Notes: generated by a model not told the origin, from the sequence alone. Shown: positions 35,681-45,013, counted from the stretch's first letter. The stretch: DNA of 64,000 bases from Mucilaginibacter segetis (GCF_016522075.1 NZ_JAEHFW010000001.1:1-64000); one strand, 5' to 3'. Program-made: numbers and translations.

Positions 35681-37012
35681 ATGCCTATATATACTAAAGA
35701 AGATGCACAGGCTTTATTAAAGAAGGTGCTCAGTTATTCAAAAGCAGAAGAGTGCGAAGTAAGTTTGGGTGGCAGTGAAGGCGGTAATATTCGTTATGCT
35801 TTAAACGCTGTTTCTACAGCGGGCGATGTAAGTACTGTGGGTTTGGCGGTAACATCGGTTTATGGTAAAAAAGCAGGAACTGCAACTATTGACGAGTTTG
35901 ATGATGCCGCTCTGGAACGTGTGGTTCGCCGTTCAGAAGAATTGGCACAGCTTGCTCCCGAAAATCCGGAATACATGCCAATGCTTGGCCCGAGTGATTT
36001 TCCGGAATCTATTACCTATAATGCCAACACCGCTGCCATGACCCCCTCAAGCCGCGCCGAAATGGTAGGTAAAAGTTTGGAGGTTACTAAAGCAGCTAAC
36101 CTTAACGCAGCGGGCTATCTTGAAAATTCAACCGGGTTTAGCGCCGTAATGAATTCAAAAGGATTGTTTGCCTATAACAAAAGCAGCGATGTTACTTTTT
36201 CGGTTACTACCCGTAACGAAGCAGGCACCGCCTCGGGCTATGCAGCGCGTGGTTATACAGATGTTTCAAAGCTTGATACGTACACCGCAACAAAAATCGC
36301 GGCCTCAAAAGCCAATGGTTCGTTAGGTGCAAGGGCCATAGAGCCGGGTAAGTACACCGTAATATTAGAGCCTGTTGCAGCAACTTACATGTTGGAGAAT
36401 ATGTTTCGTTTTGATGCGCGCAGTGCCGAAGAAGGTCGTAGCTTTTTAAGTAAAAAAGGTGGCGGTACACGTTTAGGTGAACAACTTGTTGACCCTAAAG
36501 TAACTATCTATTCTGACCCATTCAACCCTGATCTGCCATCATCAACCTGGACAGGTGACGGACTGCCACGTGAAAAAACAATGTGGATTGATAAGGGGGT
36601 GGTGAAGAATTTATCATACTCCCGTTATTGGGCCGAAAAAAAGGGTGTAAAACCACTGCCAGGCCCCGGTAATATTATTATGGAAGGTGGAGACGCTACT
36701 ATAGAGGATCTGATAAAAAGCACAGAAAGAGGGATTTTGGTTTCCAGGTTATGGTACATCCGTATGGTTGACCCACAGTCTTTATTACTTACCGGCCTAA
36801 CCCGAGATGGTACTTTTTATATAGAGAACGGAAAGATTAAGTTCCCGGTGAAGAATTTCAGGTTTAACGAAAGCCCTATCATCATGCTGAATAACCTGGA
36901 AGCCCTGGGAAAACAGGAGCGCAGCATTAGTGTGGAAAGCTACCGCAGTTACCTGATACCACCAATGAAAATACGCGACTTTACCTTTAGCTCCTTATCA
37001 GACGCGGTATAA
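35681..37012 (+). CDS. TldE/PmbA-type peptidase partner
   Basis: 443 residues of the same U62 family but without an HExxxH motif, as expected of the inactive TldE/PmbA subunit. YTKEDAQALLKKVLSYSKAEECEV at the start, YAARGYTDVSKLD and PSSTWTGDGLPREKTMWIDKGVVKNLSYSRYWAEKKG further on are typical. No signal peptide is seen, so if the complex is periplasmic this subunit may be carried through Tat bound to TldD (hitchhiking), which is speculative. Last gene of the operon, followed by a terminator. Confidence 0.85.
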   Translation: MPIYTKEDAQALLKKVLSYSKAEECEVSLGGSEGGNIRYALNAVSTAGDVSTVGLAVTSVYGKKAGTATIDEFDDAALERVVRRSEELAQLAPENPEYMPMLGPSDFPESITYNANTAAMTPSSRAEMVGKSLEVTKAANLNAAGYLENSTGFSAVMNSKGLFAYNKSSDVTFSVTTRNEAGTASGYAARGYTDVSKLDTYTATKIAASKANGSLGARAIEPGKYTVILEPVAATYMLENMFRFDARSAEEGRSFLSKKGGGTRLGEQLVDPKVTIYSDPFNPDLPSSTWTGDGLPREKTMWIDKGVVKNLSYSRYWAEKKGVKPLPGPGNIIMEGGDATIEDLIKSTERGILVSRLWYIRMVDPQSLLLTGLTRDGTFYIENGKIKFPVKNFRFNESPIIMLNNLEALGKQERSISVESYRSYLIPPMKIRDFTFSSLSDAV

Positions 37013-37034
37013 GTTAAGCTATAATTTTTTTATG

Positions 37035-37066
37035 AACGTCATTGCCCTAAAGCAATGGCGTTTTTG
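37035..37066 (+). terminator. Intrinsic terminator after the MoxR-TldE operon
   Basis: AACGTCATTGC (37035-37045) pairs with GCAATGGCGTT (37052-37062), with one G-T pair, and is followed by TTTTTGTTT. It lies 23 bases after the TldE-type stop and ends the seven-gene unit. Confidence 0.9.
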
Positions 37067-37098
37067 TTTATTTGTACCTCTTTAAAAATCCCTGCCTT

Positions 37099-38085
37099 AT
37101 GAAACCATTTCCTGTGGTAACCTCAACTCTTTCCCCTCGCCACCTTGCTGATTACGTTCAGGATACATATCACTTATCTGCAGGTACTACATGTAAGCTT
37201 TTAAAGGCAGGTATTAACCATAGTTATTTAATAAATAACGGCGAAAGCAAATACGTATTCAGGGTATACAGCTTAAATTGGCGCACACGTGCAGAAATTG
37301 AAGAGGAGCTGCGGCTTTTAAATTTATTGCAAGAGAAAGGGATCTCGGTTTCGTATCCCTTAAAGGATGACAAAGGGAAATATATTCAGGAATTACCTGC
37401 ACCTGAAGGCGTACGTTTCGGGGTGCTTTTTTCCTATGCTAATGGAGATAAGCTGTTAAATTTTCCTGCTGAGCTTCATTACACTGTGGGCGAAACAATG
37501 GCCCGCATCCATCAGCTTACCCAGAATATGGATCTGGAACGAATTACCTATGCACCCGATGTGTTGTTAATAGCGCCTTTTGAGCATCTGGATAAATTTT
37601 TACCTGCCGAATCTGAGGAAATGACCTGGATGTTATCCATCCAAAACTATTTATTGGAAGAGTTGGAGAAAGCGGATAAAAGTAAATTGCGCAAAGGGGC
37701 CGTTCACATGGATATATGGTTTGATAACCTTAATATTACTGAAGATGGTCGAATCACTATTTTCGACTTCGATTTTTGTGGCAACGGCTGGCTTTGTAAT
37801 GATATCGCTTATTACATTTTGCAATTACACAGCACGGAGAAGGACGAAACTGAACGCATGCAAAAGCTCGATAGCTTCTTAAAAGGATATGAATCCATCA
37901 CGCCCATAAATGCGGAAGAAAAACGAATGCTGGCCATGCTTGGCGTAAGTATTTACTTTTTTTACCTGGGGGTGCAATGCCAGCGATTTGATAACTGGTC
38001 GAATGTTTTCATGAACGAAACCCATTTAAAACGGTTCATTAATATCTTAATAAAGCCCTATTTCGAGAAAAATGTAATTGGGTAA
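37099..38085 (+). CDS. Aminoglycoside phosphotransferase/homoserine kinase-like protein
   Basis: About 328 residues from the ATG at 37099; a TTG at 37072 lies too close to the terminator. The kinase-like fold shows LKAGINHSYLIN and KYVFRVYSLNWRTRAEIEEEL (ATP-binding lobe), then GAVHMDIWFDNLNITEDGRITIFDFDFCGNGWLCNDIAYY, where HMDIWFDN is the catalytic Brenner-type box and IFDFDF carries the metal ligand. The family phosphorylates small alcohols or amino alcohols, including homoserine and choline. Substrate unknown, and an antibiotic-resistance role is not implied. Confidence 0.8.
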   Translation: MKPFPVVTSTLSPRHLADYVQDTYHLSAGTTCKLLKAGINHSYLINNGESKYVFRVYSLNWRTRAEIEEELRLLNLLQEKGISVSYPLKDDKGKYIQELPAPEGVRFGVLFSYANGDKLLNFPAELHYTVGETMARIHQLTQNMDLERITYAPDVLLIAPFEHLDKFLPAESEEMTWMLSIQNYLLEELEKADKSKLRKGAVHMDIWFDNLNITEDGRITIFDFDFCGNGWLCNDIAYYILQLHSTEKDETERMQKLDSFLKGYESITPINAEEKRMLAMLGVSIYFFYLGVQCQRFDNWSNVFMNETHLKRFINILIKPYFEKNVIG

Positions 38086-38177
38086 ACCTATTATCATTTA
38101 TAATCCATATTCTGTATTTGGATAAACAAATGCCGGATTTTATTCTTTTTTATTTAGCATATCAAAATTAGCATAAT

Positions 38178-39032
38178 ATGAACACTACAAAAATAGGTTG
38201 GATAGGTTTGGGAACTATGGGGGTTCCAATGTCGCAGCAATTGATAAAGGCTGGTTATACGTTAATAGTATATAATCGCAGTAAAGAAAAGGAAGAAGCT
38301 CTTAAAAACGATGGCGCTGAAATAGCAGCAACACCCGGAGAGCTTTTACAAAGAGCGGATGTTGTGATCATTATGGTTACTGATGATAAAGCGATAGAGG
38401 GGGTTTTTAGTGGTGATGGCGGTTTGTTAAACGTTGAGGCACGCGGTAAGGTCATTATAAACATGAGTACTGTATCGCCTGCTATTAGTAAAAAAATAGC
38501 TGATTTATGTAAAGAACAGGGCAATGTTTATTTAGATGCCCCCGTATCAGGCAGTGTTAAGCAAGCCGAAACCGGGCAGTTGGTGATAATGATAGGCGGG
38601 GATGAAGCCGAATTTAAAAAAGTAGAACCCATCCTTTTAAGGATGGGCAAAATGGCTACTTATGTTGGGGCATCTGGTGCCGGCAATACGGCCAAGCTGG
38701 CGATTAATACCTTACTTAGCTTTCATACGCAAGGACTGGCCGAAGCGGTTCTGTTAGCAAAAAAAAATGGAATTGAAACGGAAACATTGCTAACCCTGCT
38801 TAATAATGGTGCTTTAGGTAACCCGTTCATGAAAATAAAAGGTGATGCTATATTAAATAACAATTTTAAGCCCGCATTCACGCTTAAAAACATTTTAAAG
38901 GATCTTAAACTGGCTAAAGATATAGGCTTAGATACACCAATGGGTAAAACAACATTAGCGACCTTTGAGGCCGCCGAACCGCAATTTGGTGATGAGGACC
39001 TGATAGCGGTAATTAAGCAAATTGAGAAGTAA
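38178..39032 (+). CDS. 3-hydroxyisobutyrate dehydrogenase-family oxidoreductase
   Basis: 284 residues. GWIGLGTMGVPMSQQLIKAGY is the Rossmann signature, DAPVSGSVKQAETGQLVIMIGG the substrate-binding box, and GNTAKLAINTLL (near residue 170) carries the catalytic lysine. The family reduces semialdehydes such as glyoxylate, succinate or tartronate semialdehyde with NAD(P)H. The arginine after the second strand (YNRS) fits NADPH preference. Convergent with the next gene, with four bases between stops. Confidence 0.88.
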   Translation: MNTTKIGWIGLGTMGVPMSQQLIKAGYTLIVYNRSKEKEEALKNDGAEIAATPGELLQRADVVIIMVTDDKAIEGVFSGDGGLLNVEARGKVIINMSTVSPAISKKIADLCKEQGNVYLDAPVSGSVKQAETGQLVIMIGGDEAEFKKVEPILLRMGKMATYVGASGAGNTAKLAINTLLSFHTQGLAEAVLLAKKNGIETETLLTLLNNGALGNPFMKIKGDAILNNNFKPAFTLKNILKDLKLAKDIGLDTPMGKTTLATFEAAEPQFGDEDLIAVIKQIEK

Positions 39033-39036
39033 AACT

Positions 39037-39873
39037 TTATCTGATTCTTCTTAGTGCATATGCCAGTCTACCGGCAATCAGTTTTGTGGAATCAGCGTTG
39101 GGTTTGGTTTCATAAAGGTTTAGTTTTCTGCCTTTAATGGTAAAGGTGTAAGACTTTTGTGCTTTTCCGTTCGACAGAAAAGCGATCTCATCCAGATTGC
39201 TCATCGGCTCCATGCCCAGGTCATTAGCTATAAAAAAGGAATCAACCCCTCCAAATCCCGATACTTTACCATTATTGCCGAATACTACATTAAATTGTCT
39301 GCCGGTATTATCTGTTACAGCATAGGTGCCGCATATAATTCCGTTGATCATATTATTCAGTCCGTAACCCAACTCATCATCGGGCTGCTTGTTTAACGCT
39401 TTGGTGTACTTTTCTGTAATTGTTTCCTGTGTTTTAGCATCGTAATGGTTAATAATGAGTGTAGTATCGTTGTTTTTTATGGTGTAACTTAATTCGTTGT
39501 CACCAAGCATTATGCTGGGCATTTCCTTTCCGGATACAAATTTAAGTGATAATGAGCCTCCCTCATGATTCCCCCATCCCACAGGAACTATAATACTATC
39601 ACCTTTAAGTTTGTCGGTATCAATATAAAAAGTGGTAATACCTGTGGCTAAAGGCATGGCATCTAAAGGCGATTTTCTTCGGATGAGTTTTTTGATATAA
39701 TCTTTTTTAACCCAAACACCTTGTATTACCGGCTTAAATTGCTGTATCAGATCGGGCGTTTCATTGAGTGGCCGGGAGTTGACCGCAACGGAATCCTGAT
39801 CATTTTGATCTGTATTGCTTTTGCAGGAGAAAATAAAAATCAAGGATATCAGTACATAAAAATATCTCTTCAT
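39037..39873 (-). CDS. Hypothetical lipoprotein
   Basis: 278 residues with a lipobox-type start (LIFIFSCKS, Cys17) and an acidic linker to about residue 35. The remaining sequence has beta-rich phrases (GITTFYIDTDK, GSLSLKFVSGKE, NNDTTLIINHYDAK, FNVVFGNNGKVSGFGG), compatible with a lipocalin-like or META-like barrel. No family recognised with confidence. Single gene divergent from ispG. Confidence 0.6.
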   Translation of the reverse strand: MKRYFYVLISLIFIFSCKSNTDQNDQDSVAVNSRPLNETPDLIQQFKPVIQGVWVKKDYIKKLIRRKSPLDAMPLATGITTFYIDTDKLKGDSIIVPVGWGNHEGGSLSLKFVSGKEMPSIMLGDNELSYTIKNNDTTLIINHYDAKTQETITEKYTKALNKQPDDELGYGLNNMINGIICGTYAVTDNTGRQFNVVFGNNGKVSGFGGVDSFFIANDLGMEPMSNLDEIAFLSNGKAQKSYTFTIKGRKLNLYETKPNADSTKLIAGRLAYALRRIR

Positions 39874-39966
39874 CGGGTTAAATTAGTTACTCCTAATATA
39901 GCAAATTAATAAGCTAAAGTGTTTTTTTGCAGAGGTAACAATTTAGTCATACAATAAAGTTTTTCG

Positions 39967-39974
39967 TATTTTTG
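39967..39974 (+). promoter_or_regulatory. Bacteroidetes -7 box TATTTTTG upstream of ispG
   Basis: Exact TAnnTTTG match 23 bases before the ispG start, with TTTAG at 39942-39946 as a partial -33 element at about 20 bases. Position and spacing fit a vegetative promoter. Confidence 0.5.
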
Positions 39975-39997
39975 CAGCTTATTAATCTCATCCGTGC

Positions 39998-42013
39998 ATG
40001 AATGCTGATGCTGTAAAGTCTCTTTCGGGTCAATATTGTAACTCCTTAACCCATTACTCCCGTTTTGTAACCCGCGAGGTAGCAATTGGTGATGTACCAA
40101 TGGGTGGCAATAACCCAATACGCATACAAAGCATGACCACCACCGATACAATGGATACCATTGGAACGGTGGAGCAAACCATACGCATGGTAAATGCAGG
40201 ATGCGAATATGTACGTATTACAGCGCCCAGTATAAAAGAAGCCAATAATCTGGCCGAGATTAAAAAGCAGTTGCGCCTGCGTGGATGTAATGTTCCCCTG
40301 GTTGCCGATATTCACTTTACACCAAATGCTGCTGAAGTTGCCGCCCGTATTGTAGAGAAAGTACGTGTTAACCCCGGTAATTATGCCGATAAAAAGAAGT
40401 TTGACCAGATAGATTATACGGATGCGGAGTACCAGGGCGAACTGGATCGTATTTATAAAAAATTTACGCCGCTGGTAAATATTTGTAAAGAGTATGGCAC
40501 GGCCATGCGTATAGGCACTAATCATGGCTCGCTTAGCGATCGTATCATGAGCCGCTATGGTGATACCCCGCAAGGCATGGTAGAGAGCGCAATGGAATTC
40601 ATCCGTATGTGTGAAGCACTTAATTATTACCAGTTGGTTATCTCCATGAAATCGAGCAATCCGCAGGTAATGGTGCAGGCTTATCGTTTGCTTGTACAAA
40701 CCATGGTAGCCGAGGGTATGAATTACCCATTGCATTTAGGTGTTACCGAGGCAGGCGATGGCGAAGACGGGCGAATTAAATCTGCCGTAGGCATAGGAAC
40801 CCTTTTAGAAGACGGGCTGGGTGATACGGTACGGGTATCTCTTACCGAAGAACCCGAAGCCGAAGCGCCAGTTGCTATCGCGCTGGTTAACCGTTATTCA
40901 AAGCGAAAAGCAGCAAATGAAAAACAGCAGGTGACTGAAAATGAGCTTTCAGCTTTCAGTTTTAGTCCTTCCGCTCATTCCCCTTACGAATACAAAAAAC
41001 GCGATACTTACGAAGCTAATGCTTTTATAGGCGGGCACATGGTACCGCGCGTAGTGGTTGATATTTCTGCTGCCAATTTAAAAGACCCTGCTATACTAAA
41101 TGCCGCCGGTTACCTGTACTCGCCGGTGTTGGATAAATACAGTATGGCCGAGCAATCGGTTGATTTTGTATACCTCGGTGATAAATTACCCTCGTTTAAC
41201 TTACCTGGCAACCTAAAGCAACTGTATAATTACACTACCTGGCAAAAACTGGCCGACAAAACACTTTGCCACCCGGTATTTACTTTAGATGAATATATAA
41301 ATGCTGCCGACCGTACCTCCGCATTAAATTTAGTTAGGGTTAAAAATGCGGATATAAATGCGGATGCATTCGGATCGATACCTTTAGATAACTCGCTGGT
41401 ATTTGTGCTGGAGACCGAGGAGTTGCATGGCATGGCTGATCAGCGCGCTTTCTTCTTAAAGCTACAGGAAATAGGACTTGAAGTTCCGGTGATTGTGAAG
41501 CGCAATTATACTTTTGAGTCGGGAAGTCTAGAAGTCGGCAAGTCGGAAGATGTTACATCTCACCTGCAACTTTACGCTGCTACTGATATGGGGGCGCTGT
41601 TGGTTGATGGTTTTGGTGATGGTATATGGATAGACGCACCACAGGTAAATACCGCCGCTATTACTTCTACCGCCTTTGGTATTTTACAAGCTACACGTTC
41701 ACGTATCTCCAAAACGGAATATATTAGTTGTCCAAGCTGTGGGCGCACACTTTTTGACCTGATGATAACCACACAAATGATACGCAGCAGAACCAGTCAT
41801 TTGAAAGGATTAAAAATCGGCATCATGGGTTGTATTGTAAATGGTCCCGGTGAAATGGCTGACGCCGATTATGGCTACGTCGGTTCCGGCCCGGATAAGG
41901 TTACCTTGTACCGTGGTAAAGAAGCAGTGAAGAAAAATATTTCCTCTGCCAATGCCCTTGATGAATTAATAGAGATCATCAAAGGGGATGGAAATTGGAT
42001 AGAAATGGCGTAA
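39998..42013 (+). CDS. ispG: (E)-4-hydroxy-3-methylbut-2-enyl-diphosphate synthase, large form
   Basis: 671-residue iron-sulfur enzyme of the MEP isoprenoid pathway that converts MEcPP to HMBPP. The TIM-barrel part has VPMGGNNPIRIQSMTTTDT, VRVNPGN and MRIGTNHGSLSDR. The C-terminal [4Fe-4S] domain has ISCPSCGRTLFDL and IMGCIVNGPGEMADADYGYVG with three cysteine ligands. The extra middle domain marks the three-domain form of plants, Chlamydiae and Bacteroidota. Two short tandem repeats (40944-40959 and 41516-41548) sit in the middle region. ATG at 39998. Confidence 0.95.
   Translation: MNADAVKSLSGQYCNSLTHYSRFVTREVAIGDVPMGGNNPIRIQSMTTTDTMDTIGTVEQTIRMVNAGCEYVRITAPSIKEANNLAEIKKQLRLRGCNVPLVADIHFTPNAAEVAARIVEKVRVNPGNYADKKKFDQIDYTDAEYQGELDRIYKKFTPLVNICKEYGTAMRIGTNHGSLSDRIMSRYGDTPQGMVESAMEFIRMCEALNYYQLVISMKSSNPQVMVQAYRLLVQTMVAEGMNYPLHLGVTEAGDGEDGRIKSAVGIGTLLEDGLGDTVRVSLTEEPEAEAPVAIALVNRYSKRKAANEKQQVTENELSAFSFSPSAHSPYEYKKRDTYEANAFIGGHMVPRVVVDISAANLKDPAILNAAGYLYSPVLDKYSMAEQSVDFVYLGDKLPSFNLPGNLKQLYNYTTWQKLADKTLCHPVFTLDEYINAADRTSALNLVRVKNADINADAFGSIPLDNSLVFVLETEELHGMADQRAFFLKLQEIGLEVPVIVKRNYTFESGSLEVGKSEDVTSHLQLYAATDMGALLVDGFGDGIWIDAPQVNTAAITSTAFGILQATRSRISKTEYISCPSCGRTLFDLMITTQMIRSRTSHLKGLKIGIMGCIVNGPGEMADADYGYVGSGPDKVTLYRGKEAVKKNISSANALDELIEIIKGDGNWIEMA
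41516..41548 (+). repeat. Octamer tandem repeat within ispG
   Basis: AGTC words recur every eight bases: GAGTC at 41516, then AAGTC at 41524, 41532 and 41540, each followed by three variable bases. The repeat is read in frame as SGSLEVGKSED and lies in the non-catalytic middle domain of IspG. Confidence 0.6.
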
Positions 42014-42106
42014 GGTGAGGTGATCCGCTAAGCTAAAGCTTGTCCTGATATTGGTGGTCATGCTGATATATTTACATCACATCATCCGTAAAAGTAAATA
42101 CATAGT

Positions 42107-42240
42107 GGGTTCCTGAAACAAGTTCAGGATGACAGGCTTGTTGTGATAAAAATACACCTGGTCATGCTGAATTTATTTCAGCACCTCATCTGCAAGATAA
42201 AACTCCCAACCTGTCATTTCGAATGAGCGGCACCGAAGAG
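42107..42240. repeat. Inverted dispersed copy of the left-end repeat family
   Basis: The 457-base gap between ispG and dnaK holds no gene. Bases 42107-42136 are the exact reverse complement of 507-536, and 42161-42196 match the reverse complement of 328-363 with one mismatch. Bases to about 42240 also resemble the opening block of the repeat unit, in the same relative order. Downstream of it lies the dnaK promoter region. Confidence 0.85.
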
Positions 42241-42405
42241 ATATTTTATAAAAGTAACCGCTTAAGTCCAAGTGTAAGATTAAGCTGTAATATTCGCAAT
42301 GGTAATATCATAAATCCTGCCAACCTGTCACCACAAAGTAATTCCGAACTGTCGTAGTGGTATGCATCCTGTCATCATGCGGTTAATTTTTCTGCCAAAG
42401 GCATA

Positions 42406-42421
42406 TTGGCACAACCCTTGT
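42406..42421 (+). promoter_or_regulatory. Sigma-54-like -24/-12 promoter candidate for dnaK
   Basis: TTGGCAC at 42406-42412 and TTGT at 42418-42421 match the sigma-54 pattern, with GG and the -12 dinucleotide at the exact ten-base spacing, except that GC is GT. The predicted start site near 42433 leaves a leader of about 38 bases before dnaK. No rpoN or enhancer-binding protein is in the window to confirm it. Confidence 0.4.
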
Positions 42422-42434
42422 TAAATAGGTTGTG
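42410..42434. promoter_or_regulatory. Inverted repeat CACAACC-N11-GGTTGTG upstream of dnaK
   Basis: CACAACC (42410-42416) and GGTTGTG (42428-42434) are exact reverse complements. The dyad overlaps the sigma-54-like site and its predicted start, so it could be an operator for a heat-shock regulator. It does not match the CIRCE element bound by HrcA. Confidence 0.4.
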
Positions 42435-42470
42435 GTAAGCAAAATTAATTAATAAAAAATCAATCATAAT

Positions 42471-44375
42471 ATGTCTAAAATAATTGGAATTGACTTAGGA
42501 ACAACAAACTCTTGCGTTTCAGTAATGGAAGGTAACGAGCCTGTAGTTATAGCCAACAGCGAAGGTAAACGTACTACTCCTTCCGTAGTAGCTTTTGTTA
42601 AAGACGGCGAGCGTAAAGTAGGTGATCCTGCAAAACGCCAGGCTATCACTAATCCCACAAAAACTATTTTTTCTATTAAACGCTTTATGGGTAACCAGTT
42701 TAACGAGGTTACTAAAGAGGTTGAACGTGTACCTTATAAAGTGGTAAAAGGCGACAATAACACCCCACGTGTTGAAATTGACGACCGTAAATATACTCCG
42801 CAGGAAATTTCGGCAATGATACTTCAGAAAATGAAGAAAACCGCCGAAGACTTTTTAGGAACAGAAGTTACCGAAGCGGTTATTACCGTGCCGGCTTATT
42901 TTAATGATGCACAGCGCCAGGCTACTAAAGAAGCCGGTGAAATTGCTGGTTTAAAAGTACGCCGTATAATTAACGAACCTACTGCTGCTGCTCTTGCCTA
43001 TGGCCTGGACAAGGCACACAAGGATATGAAAATTGCAGTGTTTGACTGTGGTGGTGGTACGCATGACGTATCAGTACTGGAGTTAGGCGATGGCGTTTTC
43101 GAAGTAAAATCAACCGATGGTGATACACACTTAGGTGGTGACGATTTTGACCAGGTAATTATTGACTGGTTAGCTGATGAGTTTAAAGCTGATGAAGGTG
43201 TTGATCTGCGTAAAGACCCGATGGCTTTACAACGTTTAAAAGAATCTGCTGAAAAAGCTAAGATCGAATTATCAAGTTCAACACAAACCGAAATTAACCT
43301 GCCTTACATTACCGCTAATGATGGTATGCCTAAGCACCTGGTTAAAACTTTAAGCCGTGCTAAATTTGAGCAGTTGGCTGATAGCCTGATCAAACGTACA
43401 ATAGAGCCATGTAAATCAGCATTGAAAAATGCAGGTTTAAGCACTTCGGATATTGACGAGATCATCCTGGTAGGTGGTTCAACCCGTATACCTGCAATAC
43501 AGGATGCCGTACAAAAATTCTTTGGTAAAGCTCCTTCAAAAGGTGTTAATCCTGATGAGGTGGTTGCCATAGGTGCCGCTATACAAGGTGGTGTATTAAC
43601 CGGTGAGGTTAAGGATGTGTTATTATTAGATGTTACTCCGTTATCATTAGGTATCGAAACTATGGGCGGTGTAATGACCAAGCTGATAGAATCAAACACT
43701 ACAATTCCTACCAAAAAATCTGAAACATTCTCAACCGCGTCAGATAATCAGCCATCTGTTGAGATACATATATTACAGGGTGAGCGTCCAATGGCATCAG
43801 CTAACCGCACCATAGGTCGTTTCCACTTGGATGGTATACCACCTGCACCTCGCGGTGTGCCTCAGGTAGAAGTTACCTTTGATATTGATGCTAACGGTAT
43901 ATTACATGTATCAGCGAAAGATAAAGCTACCGGTAAAGAACAAAAAATCCGTATCGAGGCTTCATCAGGTTTAACTGATGCCGAGATCAAAAAGATGAAG
44001 GACGAAGCTGAAGCGAACGCTGATGCAGACAAGAAGGCTAAAGAAGAAGTTGAAAAACTGAATGGTGCTGATGCCCTGATCTTCTCGACCGAGAAACAGT
44101 TGAAAGAATATGGTGACAAGATCCCTGCTGATAAAAAGGCACCTATCGAATCAGGATTGGAAAAATTAAAAGCCGCATATGCTGCTAAAAACTTTGACGA
44201 TATTGAAACAGCTCAAACTGAATTAAATACCGCATGGACAGCAGCATCAGAAGATATGTACAAAGCTTCTGCAGAAGCAGGCCAGCCACAACCGGAAGCG
44301 GGTGGTGATGCAGGTGATGCCGCGCAGGGTGGTGCTGATAATGTTACCGATGTTGATTTCGAAGAAGTAAAATAA
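42471..44375 (+). CDS. dnaK: Hsp70 chaperone DnaK
   Basis: 634-residue Hsp70. The ATPase domain begins [18 protein letters not shown] and includes [18 protein letters not shown] and [15 protein letters not shown]. The substrate-binding domain has [17 protein letters not shown], and the C-terminus ends in the usual acidic tail DVDFEEVK. Length is normal. GrpE and DnaJ genes are not adjacent, so dnaK is monocistronic here, with its own promoter region and terminator. It folds and protects cytoplasmic proteins. Confidence 0.98.
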   Translation: MSKIIGIDLGTTNSCVSVMEGNEPVVIANSEGKRTTPSVVAFVKDGERKVGDPAKRQAITNPTKTIFSIKRFMGNQFNEVTKEVERVPYKVVKGDNNTPRVEIDDRKYTPQEISAMILQKMKKTAEDFLGTEVTEAVITVPAYFNDAQRQATKEAGEIAGLKVRRIINEPTAAALAYGLDKAHKDMKIAVFDCGGGTHDVSVLELGDGVFEVKSTDGDTHLGGDDFDQVIIDWLADEFKADEGVDLRKDPMALQRLKESAEKAKIELSSSTQTEINLPYITANDGMPKHLVKTLSRAKFEQLADSLIKRTIEPCKSALKNAGLSTSDIDEIILVGGSTRIPAIQDAVQKFFGKAPSKGVNPDEVVAIGAAIQGGVLTGEVKDVLLLDVTPLSLGIETMGGVMTKLIESNTTIPTKKSETFSTASDNQPSVEIHILQGERPMASANRTIGRFHLDGIPPAPRGVPQVEVTFDIDANGILHVSAKDKATGKEQKIRIEASSGLTDAEIKKMKDEAEANADADKKAKEEVEKLNGADALIFSTEKQLKEYGDKIPADKKAPIESGLEKLKAAYAAKNFDDIETAQTELNTAWTAASEDMYKASAEAGQPQPEAGGDAGDAAQGGADNVTDVDFEEVK

Positions 44376-44393
44376 TCAATCAATATATATGCA

Positions 44394-44428
44394 AATGCCG
44401 CTCAGGATATCCCCGAGCGGCATTTTTT
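44394..44428 (+). terminator. Intrinsic terminator of dnaK
   Basis: AATGCCGCTC (44394-44403) pairs perfectly with GAGCGGCATT (44415-44424), followed by a T-run to 44428. It also lies beyond the 3' end of the convergent response-regulator gene. Confidence 0.93.
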
Positions 44429-44446
44429 ATTATAATAATTTTTTGA

Positions 44447-44809
44447 TTATGAATTAATGAGATGATTTACCTTTTCTACAAGCTCCGTCAAGTCAAAAGG
44501 TTTAGTAATAATGGCATCGCAGCCATAGGCCATAAGATCAGCTGTGTGGTTAACATATGCTGAAAATATGATCACAGGTATATTGCCGTATTTGGGATGA
44601 GCCTTAATAGCCCTGCATAGTTCACCGCCGTTAGTGCCTGCTACGCGGTAATCCAATATAACCAGATCAGGGTCAAACTCTTCAACCAGAGGTATAACAT
44701 CCTTACTTTCGCCGGTACTTTTTACCTCAAAATTCTCATAAGTAAGAGTTTCATGCACAATTTCAAGAATGTCCTGATTATCGTCTAACACTAAAATACG
44801 CTTTACCAT
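44447..44809 (-). CDS. Single-domain response regulator
   Basis: 120-residue receiver domain with no output domain. The acidic pocket is Asp9-Asp10, the phosphoacceptor is Asp53 in LVILDYRVAGTNG, the switch serine is in VIIFSAY, and the conserved lysine is in IITKPFDL. It is divergent from a PAS histidine kinase gene (204 bases between), a likely partner. Such stand-alone receivers relay phosphate or act by protein contact. Confidence 0.92.
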   Translation of the reverse strand: MVKRILVLDDNQDILEIVHETLTYENFEVKSTGESKDVIPLVEEFDPDLVILDYRVAGTNGGELCRAIKAHPKYGNIPVIIFSAYVNHTADLMAYGCDAIITKPFDLTELVEKVNHLINS

Positions 44810-45013
44810 AAATAATTAAAACTTAAAGAAACAAGGGGGTATATATGGCGTAAAAAATCTGATTATCTATTAACGTGAGGATGGGCTTATACTGTATATG
44901 CAGGATTTATTTTGTTCAAAAATAATATAAAAATTTAATATTATTACAACTAAATAATGCATACGTATTTTTAAAAATTGTATTATATTGTTATAGGCCA
45001 CAAGTAATATTTT

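Noticed and set aside
37072..37098. TTG at 37072 as the start of the phosphotransferase gene
   Set aside because: It lies only a few bases past the terminator T-run, leaving no room for a promoter; ATG at 37099 is preferred.
40046..40735. 229-codon minus-strand frame inside ispG
   Set aside because: Antisense shadow of a conserved enzyme; composition rich in His, Tyr and Ile with no coherent domain.
42376..42470. CIRCE/HrcA operator for dnaK
   Set aside because: No TTAGCACTC-N9-GAGTGCTAA element; the dyad present has a different sequence and spacing.
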